A stretch of DNA of 6,517 bases from Acidobacteriota bacterium. Its GTDB lineage: Bacteria > Acidobacteriota > Terriglobia > Terriglobales > Acidobacteriaceae. A program made the translations under genes and the position numbers. The stretch covers positions 1 through 6,517 of the forward strand of contig JAJZDO010000611.1 of NCBI GenBank assembly GCA_021805955.1, in the 5' to 3' direction. Under the pieces are notes generated by a model. It made no database searches and was not told the origin of the DNA. It worked only from the letters and a program-made list of their open reading frames with translations. Below are positions 1 to 6,111 of this stretch, piece after piece (within the stretch, counting starts at the first letter, position 1; each line of letters opens with the position of its first letter).

Positions 1-774
1 ATGTGGACGCCTGGCTATTGGGGCTACGGGACGGCAGGCTACTACTGGGTCCCGGGCGTGTGGGTCCATCCGCCAGCTGTTGGCCTGCTTTGGACGCCGG
101 GTTATTGGGGCTATGGTGGTGGTCTGTATGCATGGCACGCTGGTTACTGGGGGCCGCATGTTGGCTTCTACGGGGGCATCAACTATGGCTTCGGCTATGG
201 CGGCATCGGTTTCGGCGGCGGCTACTGGCGCGGCGGAAGTTTCTTCTATAACCGCTCGGTGATGAACGTCAACACGACGATCATTCACAACACCTACAAC
301 CGGACTGTCATCAACAATACGACTGTGAACAACCGCACCAGCTTTAACGGGGGCGCAGGCGGCATTCGCGCCACGCCAACAGCGGCAGAGCTGCAGGCAA
401 GCCGTGAGCAGCACTTCCAGGCGACATCGAGCCAGATGGCGCATGAACAGACGGCAAGCCAGAGCCGTGCGCAGTGGGCCTCTGTCAACCATGGCCAGCC
501 AGCCGTAATGGCAAAGAACACAGTTTATGGGCGCAGCTATAACCAGCAGGGGAGGATTGTTCAAGGACTGCAGAGGGGGCAACTCAGTTCCGGCCAAGCC
601 GCAAGGGACTTGAATCGTCAGCAGAACATCCACAACTCCGTCGTAGCAGACCGTCGCGCAAACGGGGGCAGACTGACACCGCAACAGCGGCGGAACATTT
701 ACCGAAGGCAGAACAATGCAAGTCGCCAAATCTATCGCCAGAGACACAACGGGAATCGTGGTCAGCGCTATTGA
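1..774 (+). CDS. YXWXGXW-repeat surface protein, 5'-truncated by the window edge
   Basis: The visible 257 residues open directly in the repeat region: four W-x-x-G-x-W units at residues 2-7, 16-21, 31-36 and 45-50. A Gly/Tyr-rich stretch follows (about 51-80), then an Asn/Thr-rich stretch (84-118), and a Gln/Arg-rich C-terminal part. The latter contains two related segments with a period of 30 residues, beginning at G193 and G223 and sharing the pattern G-[QR]-L-[ST]-x-x-Q. From knowledge of the family, such proteins begin with a signal peptide and a short Pro-rich segment before the first WTPGYW unit. The ATG at base 1 is therefore probably an internal Met and the true start lies upstream. 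The protein is probably exported and cell-surface associated; its molecular function is unknown. The family is common in Acidobacteria, where it serves as a lineage hint. The stop is TGA at 772-774, and I see no clear terminator behind it. Confidence 0.85.
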   Translation: MWTPGYWGYGTAGYYWVPGVWVHPPAVGLLWTPGYWGYGGGLYAWHAGYWGPHVGFYGGINYGFGYGGIGFGGGYWRGGSFFYNRSVMNVNTTIIHNTYNRTVINNTTVNNRTSFNGGAGGIRATPTAAELQASREQHFQATSSQMAHEQTASQSRAQWASVNHGQPAVMAKNTVYGRSYNQQGRIVQGLQRGQLSSGQAARDLNRQQNIHNSVVADRRANGGRLTPQQRRNIYRRQNNASRQIYRQRHNGNRGQRY

Positions 775-1029
775 GACAAGCCCACCCTCCACGATGAGTT
801 GAAGGATACTTGCAGTTGTATTTGCCATTGGGTCATCGAATTGTGACCTTCCCACAACTTCTGCTCGGAGACAGCGTCCACATTGCTACCCTTGGACATC
901 TCCTTTCGTCAAACTCCAGGTAAGACCATCTGGGAATCGAGTACCGCGCATCGAAAAATGAAAGCAAATTTCGACCACTTTATGTTCGTGCGTTTCGGCT
1001 TAAAAAATAAACCACCGAGGAACCAATTT

Positions 1030-1293
1030 ATGCTCAAACATGCAACGAAACAGTTGATGCACCTGACATTCGCTGGAACTCTTGCTATCGGAACTTCGTT
1101 CGCCATGGCCCAAACCTCGGCAACTCAAAACCCGAGTGTGCCTGCGTCGGGAGCTTCTGCGGGCAAGCAACAGATGAAGCAAGACCGCAAGCAGCTTCGC
1201 GCGGACGTAAAGCAGTACGGGAAAAAGAGTCCCCAGGCCAAGGCGGACCGCAAGAAACTTCGGAAAGATCGAAGCAATCAATCCGGAGGATAA
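1030..1293 (+). CDS. Small secreted, strongly basic protein of unknown function
   Basis: This encodes 87 residues. The frame is open back to an ATG at 883, but I chose 1030: a GAGG Shine-Dalgarno sequence (1017-1020) sits 9 nt before it, and translation from 1030 gives a clean signal peptide with a basic start (MLKHATK), a hydrophobic core (about 9-24) and an A-M-A cleavage site at 25-27, followed by Gln. The residues added by the upstream start do not look like a leader. The mature chain of about 60 residues has a Ser/Ala/Pro-rich beginning, then a Lys/Arg-rich half with about 15 basic and 4 acidic residues. It contains an internal repeat, DRKQLRAD (52-59) and DRKKLRKD (73-80), offset by 21 residues; the segment is probably helical. 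There is no cysteine and no catalytic motif I recognise. Binding to a polyanion such as an acidic glycan, LPS or nucleic acid is possible but speculative. Confidence 0.72.
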   Translation: MLKHATKQLMHLTFAGTLAIGTSFAMAQTSATQNPSVPASGASAGKQQMKQDRKQLRADVKQYGKKSPQAKADRKKLRKDRSNQSGG

Positions 1294-1391
1294 GCCGAGA
1301 CGAACGGCAGGACTCTTGTTCCACCGACACCCTGGGACAAACCCAACATTGTTGATGCCAGGAATCATGATTGACCCATTTGCTGATCGTG

Positions 1392-1429
1392 GCGTGGATG
1401 TGTGCGTCGAGTCTCGCGCACATTCACGC
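1392..1429 (+). terminator. Stem-loop between converging genes, probable transcript end
   Basis: Bases 1392-1406 pair with 1415-1429 around an 8-nt loop (TCGAGTCT). In plus-strand RNA all 15 positions pair, two as G-U wobbles (1397 with 1424, 1403 with 1418). In minus-strand RNA those two positions become A-C mismatches, so the hairpin is stronger in the plus-strand transcript, which would come from the small basic-protein gene ending at 1293. The run after it on the plus strand (1430-1439, TCATGTTTTG) is only weakly T-rich, so this is not a textbook intrinsic terminator. The stem begins one base beyond the sulfatase A stop codon (1430-1432). It may therefore serve both directions, or protect a 3' end. 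Confidence 0.5.
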
Positions 1430-2887
1430 TCATGTTTTGTGCCAAGGCGGAGCTTTTGTGTTTACGGGACGAGGTCGCGCACCGGGGGACGTAAAGGGAT
1501 TGCCCACCAACTGTTGCTGCGCCTGATATGCCTGCTGCACTGTGGATGGAAAGGATGGTATTTTTTCGTCCACGCGCTCTAAAATCTGCTGCACGAGATG
1601 GGGATTTGCCTGCGCGACATCGTAGCTTTCCATCGGGTCATCCGACAGGTCGTAGAGTTCCGGATGCGCCAATCGATACGTGTGCCGGCCCTGCACGGGC
1701 TTCAAATCATAGGGCGGCGTATTGTGCTCCGCAAAACGGAGTTTCCAGTGGTCCAAGCGCCCGCAGTAAACGTTCCAGTCGTCGCCTGAAAAATACAGCA
1801 TGACATCGCGCTCGATGTTGCCTTTTTTACCGCTCAGAAGGCCCGATATGTTGAGGCCATCGAGCGGCTTCTCTGGCAGCGGCGCATCGCTCAAGGCCGC
1901 TAACGTCGGCAGGATGTCAAGATTGGAAGTCCATGCGTCAGACACTTTTCCTGCGGGAATGTGTCCTTTCCAGTTTGCGATGAGCGGCACCCGGCATCCG
2001 CCTTCGAACGATGTATCTTTGCGGCCGCGCAGCATGCCTGGACTGCCCTGATACCACGGGCCATGATCGCTGGTAAACAGGACCAGCGTATTTTCTTCCA
2101 GCCCATGCTCTTGCAACGTGCGGCGAATTTCTCCGACGCTCCAGTCGATCTCCTGCACTGCGTCTCCGTAAATTCCCTGCTTCGACTTACCGCGAAATTT
2201 CTCTGACGCATGAATTGGAATATGTGGATAGGAGTAGGCTAGATAAAGGAAGAATGGCTTGCCCTTCGAGGACTGGATATACTCCACCGCGTTCTTTGTA
2301 TAACGCTGGGTCAGCAGGTTGCGGTCGGTATGCTCCTCGATGATCGTGGTGTCGCGAATCATCGGCAACGGCGACATGTCCACGCTGTACGGCACGCCAA
2401 AATAATGATCGAACCCCCTGCTGGTCGGCAAATATTCCGGGGTCTGCCCGAGATGCCATTTACCGATGCACATGGAGGTATACCCGCGCGGCTTCAGTAC
2501 GTTGGCGATGGTCGATTCGTCCAGGTCCATCCCGCCTTTGTCGAACGGGAAAAACACACGAGTGACACCGCAGCGCTGCGCATATCGCCCGGTGAGTACA
2601 CAGGCACGAGATGCCGAGCAGGTGGGATTCGGCGAATTGAAATGTGTGAAACGCATGCCCTCGCGTGCCATTGCATCTAGGTTCGGAGTTTGCAGTTTCG
2701 ACCCGTAACTTCCTAAGTCCCCATATCCCAGGTCATCGCAAATCATCACAACAAAATTGGGCTTTGCCGGTGGGTTGGACGGTGCTGGCTGCTGAGAAGC
2801 CTGCTCGGCTGGAACCTCTATCGCGCCAAGGCTTGGGGCTGCTAACGACGCACCTACAGAAAGCAGAAAATTTCGTCGATTGATCAT
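1430..2887 (-). CDS. Sulfatase A, Cys-type, arylsulfatase A/GALNS-like, exported
   Basis: This encodes 485 residues. It should hydrolyse sulfate esters, probably on a glycan, using a formylglycine made from Cys90 in C-S-A-S-R (90-94). Other active-site residues are visible by family comparison: D51 and D52 (metal), R94, K143 and H145 (GKWHLG), H222, D274 and H275 (SDHG), and K290. The C-terminal ELYDLSDDP stretch (about 411-419) is typical of the family. The start at 2887 is chosen over upstream starts in the same frame, which lie inside the maturase gene: an AGGGA sequence sits 5 nt upstream, and the protein then opens with a twin-arginine-like leader (NRRNFLLSVG, hydrophobic to about residue 22). 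This suggests Tat export after cytoplasmic maturation. It is the last gene of the minus-strand operon, 10 nt after the maturase stop. The exact substrate is unknown; the length and fold signature match the S1 (FGly) sulfatases. Confidence 0.9.
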   Translation of the reverse strand: MINRRNFLLSVGASLAAPSLGAIEVPAEQASQQPAPSNPPAKPNFVVMICDDLGYGDLGSYGSKLQTPNLDAMAREGMRFTHFNSPNPTCSASRACVLTGRYAQRCGVTRVFFPFDKGGMDLDESTIANVLKPRGYTSMCIGKWHLGQTPEYLPTSRGFDHYFGVPYSVDMSPLPMIRDTTIIEEHTDRNLLTQRYTKNAVEYIQSSKGKPFFLYLAYSYPHIPIHASEKFRGKSKQGIYGDAVQEIDWSVGEIRRTLQEHGLEENTLVLFTSDHGPWYQGSPGMLRGRKDTSFEGGCRVPLIANWKGHIPAGKVSDAWTSNLDILPTLAALSDAPLPEKPLDGLNISGLLSGKKGNIERDVMLYFSGDDWNVYCGRLDHWKLRFAEHNTPPYDLKPVQGRHTYRLAHPELYDLSDDPMESYDVAQANPHLVQQILERVDEKIPSFPSTVQQAYQAQQQLVGNPFTSPGARPRPVNTKAPPWHKT

Positions 2888-2900
2888 GATTGTCCCTTTA
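2888..2900 (-). promoter_or_regulatory. Stop/ribosome-site overlap coupling the maturase to sulfatase A
   Basis: Read on the minus strand, the maturase TAA stop (2900-2898) runs directly into AGGGA (2897-2893), followed by 5 nt and the sulfatase A ATG. Ribosomes finishing the maturase therefore terminate on the next gene's Shine-Dalgarno site. This supports co-transcription and probable translational coupling, and it fixes the sulfatase A start. Confidence 0.7.
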
Positions 2901-4247
2901 TGACGACATCGCGTTTGGCTGACCCGTTGAAGATCCCGGCTTTCCTGAATGCAAACAACACGCTTTATATTTTTTCCCACTGCCGCAAAGACACATTGCA
3001 TTGCGGCCCACTTTACCATTCGCAGACTTCGCCGCATCCTGCTGCGCGACCCATCGCATCACGTTCGCAGGCGCTTGTTCCCGCTGTAGTTGGTCTGCCA
3101 TGAATCGCATATACGGATCTACGTGATGAAAAAACATCTTGTATCCGGCGCACAGATAATTCAACCCAGCCTCGCCCTCCGGCGTGGTAAGAAAACGGTG
3201 CTTGGGGCATTCTCCATTGCATGCAAATCGAACGTCGCATGTCTGGCAATATTTCGGCAGCGTGCTTTCCTTGTCTTCTCCGAATTTCTTTTGCTGCGGA
3301 GAATCCGCCAGCTCCGCCAAGGGGGTTTCCATAATATTTCCCAAGCGGTTTTCCGGATAAACAAAGTGATCGCAGGAATACAGGTCGCCGCCATGCTCCA
3401 GCGCCAACGCCGAACCACACTTGCGGCGAAATACACATAGGCTGGCTTCGCGGCCAAACCACATTTCGAGCGACACATCGAAGAGCTGCACAAACTGCTT
3501 GCCTACATCGTGCCGCACCCATTCGTCGAAGATGCCGCACAGAAACTTGCCGAACTGCGCCGGCTCGACGGACCATTCCGTCACCTGTGCATCTTCGGTA
3601 AACGTGGGCAGCACCAGCGTCAGCCCATCGCGGGTGGTTTGCGATGTCTTCCTCTCAATGATCGGAATAAATTGCATGTAGCCGCTGCCCTGTTCGCGCA
3701 GGAAGCGGTAGACCTCCAGCGGATGGTAAGAGTTTGCGCGATGGACCGTCGTCAGCGTATTGAACGGCACGCCATTCCGCTTGAGGGTCTCCATCCCGGC
3801 CACGACTCTCCGGAAGCTTCCCTTACCGCCTTTATCTACCCGATACGCATCATGCAGATGTTCCGGCCCATCGATCGAAAACCCGACCAGGAATTTGTTT
3901 TCCGCGAAGAACTGTCCCCACGCATCATTCAACAGAACTCCGTTGGTCTGGAAGGCATTTTCAATCTGCTTGCCATTCGCATACTTCTTCTGTAGCTCGA
4001 CCATCCTGCGAAAGAAGTCCACGCCCAGCAAGGTTGGTTCGCCACCCTGCCAGGCAAAGCTGATCACATCGCTCGACTGTGCCTCGATATACTGCCGGAC
4101 GTAAGATTCCAGCACCTCAGGGCGCATCGCCCACTTCGAGACATTTGGATAAAGATTTTCCTTCTCCAAATAAAAGCAGTACGTGCAGTCCAGGTTACAG
4201 ATCGGACCCACCGGCTTCGTCATCACATGAAAGGCGTTGCTACTCAT
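2898..4247 (-). CDS. Anaerobic-type sulfatase maturase (radical SAM, SPASM) with SEC-C tail
   Basis: This encodes 449 residues. It is a cytoplasmic radical-SAM enzyme that should oxidise the active-site Cys of the two flanking sulfatases to formylglycine. The SAM cluster motif is C17-x3-C21-x2-C24. WQGGEP (66-71) and SIDGP (124-128) are typical of the family. All eight auxiliary-cluster cysteines appear at C271, C277, C292, C334, C337, C343, C347 and C366, with spacings almost identical to those I recall for the Clostridium perfringens anSME. D293, just after C292, matches its catalytic Asp. Beyond the usual enzyme length there is a SEC-C zinc motif, C419-x-C421-x8-C430-C431, with CGSGKKYKACC as its core. 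The start is supported by AGGA 9 nt upstream. The gene follows sulfatase B after a 76-nt gap (4248-4323) holding a possible small hairpin at 4270-4287. The enzyme class is near certain; the function of the tail is unknown. Confidence 0.94.
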   Translation of the reverse strand: MSSNAFHVMTKPVGPICNLDCTYCFYLEKENLYPNVSKWAMRPEVLESYVRQYIEAQSSDVISFAWQGGEPTLLGVDFFRRMVELQKKYANGKQIENAFQTNGVLLNDAWGQFFAENKFLVGFSIDGPEHLHDAYRVDKGGKGSFRRVVAGMETLKRNGVPFNTLTTVHRANSYHPLEVYRFLREQGSGYMQFIPIIERKTSQTTRDGLTLVLPTFTEDAQVTEWSVEPAQFGKFLCGIFDEWVRHDVGKQFVQLFDVSLEMWFGREASLCVFRRKCGSALALEHGGDLYSCDHFVYPENRLGNIMETPLAELADSPQQKKFGEDKESTLPKYCQTCDVRFACNGECPKHRFLTTPEGEAGLNYLCAGYKMFFHHVDPYMRFMADQLQREQAPANVMRWVAQQDAAKSANGKVGRNAMCLCGSGKKYKACCLHSGKPGSSTGQPNAMSS

Positions 4248-4323
4248 ACCTAAAAATCCTACTTGTTCCGGCTTCCGACAGGGAACCGTTCGTTGACGTG
4301 AATTGGCAATCTGCGGGACATGG

Positions 4324-5820
4324 TCATTTGAATCGCTGCAAAACCCGCTCTTTGTCGGCTTCTTTTAACCAGGCTGTGCGGTTCCCGCCCATGTTCTCAA
4401 ATTCCGGATAACTGTCCGCGGGCATCCATGGGTTGGACAGATTTTGTTTTGTTTTATTGCAGGCTTGCTTCACCACATCAGGAAGGGTAACCAGTTGCTC
4501 CTCGATGCTCTTTTGGATTGTGGCCACAATCTGCGGGTATTCCGATGCAGTGTCGTAGCTTTCTTTCGGGTCCTTCACCACGTTATAAAGTTCCGGGTTT
4601 CGTAGATAGTAGTCCACCCGGCCTTGTTCGGGCTTAGGGACCCAAGGTGGCGTGTTCTCGCGCGCAATATGCAGTTTCCACTGTTTCCATCGCGCGCATT
4701 GAATGTTCCACCCAGAAAAACTCAACAAAGCCTTTCGTTCCACTGCTTGCTGCTCACAACTCAACAGAGTCCAGATGTCGCTTCCATCCAGTGGCTGCTG
4801 GGGCAACGTTCCGCCGCAAAGTCCTGTCAGCGTGGGCAACATGTCCATATGGGACGCAAGGGCATTCGTCGTCCGGTCTCGGGGGAGTGTGCCGGGCATG
4901 CTGGCAATCATCGGGATCCGCAAACCCCCTTCATAGGTCGTTGCCTTCCGCCCACGCAAATTCCCCGTGCTTCCCTGGAACCACGGGCCATGGTCGCTCG
5001 TGAAAAACACCAGGGTATTCTCTTCAATGCTATTTTGCTTCAGCGTGCGCACCACTTCGCCAACGCTCCAATCGATCTCCTGGACTACATCTCCGTAAAG
5101 CCCCAGTGGGGATTTCCCACGAAACTCTTTCGAGGCATGCAAGGGAATGTGTGGAAACGAGTGCGCCATGTATAGAAAGAAAGGCGCATCTTTCGACTTT
5201 CGGATAAACTCCACTGCTTGCTTGGTGTACTGCTGCGTCAGCCGGTCCCGGTCGGCTTCCGGTTCAAGAATTTGTGTATTGTGCAGCAGAGGCAGTGGAT
5301 CCATATCGACGCTGTACGGGACGCCATAGAATTCCTGAAACCCTCGATTGGTCGGCATATATTCCTTCAGGTCTCCCAGGTGCCATTTCCCGATCGCCAT
5401 TGTTTTATAGCCAGTATCTTGGAGAACATTCGCGACCGTCGACGCATTCAGCACCATCCCTCCCTCACTCAAGGGGCCAAAGGCGCCCGTGACACCTACA
5501 CGCGTCGGGTATTGTCCTGTCATAAGAGCGGCACGCGAAGCAGAACATAATGAAATGGGCGTGCAGTGATTGGTGAAGCGGACGCCATTCGTCGCCAATC
5601 GGTCGATATTGGGTGTGGAGAGCTTGGATCCGTAGCAACCAAGATCGCCGTATCCAAGATCGTCGCAGATAATGACGATTACATTGGGCCGATGCGGTCT
5701 CTTGGGTGAGAGATCTGCCTTGGACTGGATTGCAGCCTCCGCATTCTCATGCGGAATTCCATTGAGGGTAGAGGCTGCAAGAGACGCTCCCGCAGTTGCC
5801 AAAAATTTACGACGGTCCAT
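4324..5820 (-). CDS. Sulfatase B, Cys-type, arylsulfatase A/GALNS-like, exported
   Basis: This encodes 498 residues and is the first gene of the minus-strand operon. It is a paralogue of the sulfatase two genes downstream; the two share long blocks such as GVPYSVDM, VQEIDWSVGE and FTSDHGPW. The formylglycine precursor is Cys92 in C-S-A-S-R (92-96). Metal and sulfate ligands by family comparison are D53, D54, R96, K145 and H147 (GKWHLG), H224, D276 and H277 (SDHG), and K292. The N-terminus, MDRRKFLATAGASLAAS, is a strong twin-arginine leader, so export of a folded, matured enzyme is likely. The start at 5820 has GGTGA a few bases upstream. The C-terminus is longer than in its paralogue, with about 30 extra charged and aromatic residues after the NPWMPAD region (from about 465), ending in a Lys/Arg-rich segment. 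Substrate specificity cannot be assigned; the loops between residues 105 and 200 differ from the paralogue, so the two may act on different sulfate positions. Confidence 0.92.
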   Translation of the reverse strand: MDRRKFLATAGASLAASTLNGIPHENAEAAIQSKADLSPKRPHRPNVIVIICDDLGYGDLGCYGSKLSTPNIDRLATNGVRFTNHCTPISLCSASRAALMTGQYPTRVGVTGAFGPLSEGGMVLNASTVANVLQDTGYKTMAIGKWHLGDLKEYMPTNRGFQEFYGVPYSVDMDPLPLLHNTQILEPEADRDRLTQQYTKQAVEFIRKSKDAPFFLYMAHSFPHIPLHASKEFRGKSPLGLYGDVVQEIDWSVGEVVRTLKQNSIEENTLVFFTSDHGPWFQGSTGNLRGRKATTYEGGLRIPMIASMPGTLPRDRTTNALASHMDMLPTLTGLCGGTLPQQPLDGSDIWTLLSCEQQAVERKALLSFSGWNIQCARWKQWKLHIARENTPPWVPKPEQGRVDYYLRNPELYNVVKDPKESYDTASEYPQIVATIQKSIEEQLVTLPDVVKQACNKTKQNLSNPWMPADSYPEFENMGGNRTAWLKEADKERVLQRFK

Positions 5821-6002
5821 GGTTCACCGCATTTCTAGAATGGAACGACAGGGCCAGCCTGAGGGCGTTCTTCTTCATTTAGGGACCATGCAACACTGTT
5901 TTTCAAACCGTCCAAAGATAGCATGGACAACATTTTGGGAAGATTCCGTTTTTTTCAATGCAACCGCCGTTTTTCTGTGCTGGACGTGAAGCTGACAATT
6001 AT

Positions 6003-6032
6003 TTGTTTCGTGACACGATTAAAAGATATCAT
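6003..6032 (+). promoter_or_regulatory. Weak sigma-70-like promoter candidate for the GH3 gene
   Basis: A TATCAT box (6027-6032) differs from TATAAT at one position. Upstream, after an 18-nt spacer, is TTGTTT (6003-6008), which keeps only the TTG core of the -35 box. Transcription would start near 6038, leaving a leader of about 75 nt. The TCGTGACACGA inverted repeat (6008-6018) falls in the spacer, a position where a bound protein would block RNA polymerase. This is pattern matching only. Confidence 0.3.
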
Positions 6033-6065
6033 TGTCGTGCGGTTTCGGGTAGTGTGGACTGGAGC

Positions 6066-6087
6066 ATGCACGGCAGTCGAGGTGCAT
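6066..6087. repeat. Inverted repeat ATGCAC-N10-GTGCAT upstream of the GH3 gene
   Basis: The six-base arms at 6066-6071 and 6082-6087 are perfect inverse complements with 10 bases between them, ending 24 nt before the GH3 start. An alternative pairing, GACTG (6057-6061) with CAGTC (6074-6078), overlaps it. It could be an operator for a dimeric regulator or a leader hairpin. Arms of this length also occur by chance. Confidence 0.3.
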
Positions 6088-6111
6088 TTACTTTGCTTTT
6101 TGGAGCCATTC

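Larger units (their letters stand above)
5821..6111. promoter_or_regulatory. Divergent intergenic region between the sulfatase operon and GH3 gene
   Basis: These 291 bases separate two oppositely transcribed units, so they must hold both promoters. Several patterns are visible. (a) There is a near-repeat TGCAAC-N3/4-GTTTTTC at 5889-5904 and 5959-5975. (b) TCGTG-A-CACGA at 6008-6018 is a perfect 5-bp inverted repeat; another TCGTG lies at 6035-6039, and GACAAT (5994-5999) faces ATTGTC (6031-6036). (c) ATGCAC-N10-GTGCAT lies at 6066-6087. Any of these could be a regulator site, but none matches a regulator I can name, and no regulator gene lies in the window. Confidence 0.5.

Noticed and set aside
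1..160. Tandem DNA repeat or CRISPR-like array at the window start
   Set aside because: The recurrence comes from the WTPGYWGYG protein repeat; spacing is irregular and the DNA copies are coding and diverged.
831..848. GGTCA-N8-TGACC inverted repeat downstream of the YXWXGXW gene as a terminator
   Set aside because: The stem is only 5 bp with an 8-nt loop and no T-run follows. It is compatible with chance.
883..1029. N-terminal extension of the small plus-strand gene to the ATG at 883
   Set aside because: The added 49 residues do not look like a leader, and a Shine-Dalgarno sequence plus a clean signal peptide support the start at 1030.
1363..1372. AATCATGATT perfect 10-bp palindrome
   Set aside because: It is isolated, lies between converging gene ends, and has no accompanying promoter element.
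2888..3037. Fifty-residue upstream extension of sulfatase A
   Set aside because: It lies inside the maturase coding sequence and would bury the twin-arginine leader; a good ribosome site precedes 2887.
3013..3576. Long minus-strand open frame of 187 codons overlapping the maturase gene
   Set aside because: It is in another frame of a gene with complete family motifs, and its Arg/Cys-rich composition shows no domain. It is a shadow frame.
5833..5840. TTCTAGAA palindrome near the sulfatase B start
   Set aside because: Eight-base palindromes are common; it does not extend and has no partner copy.
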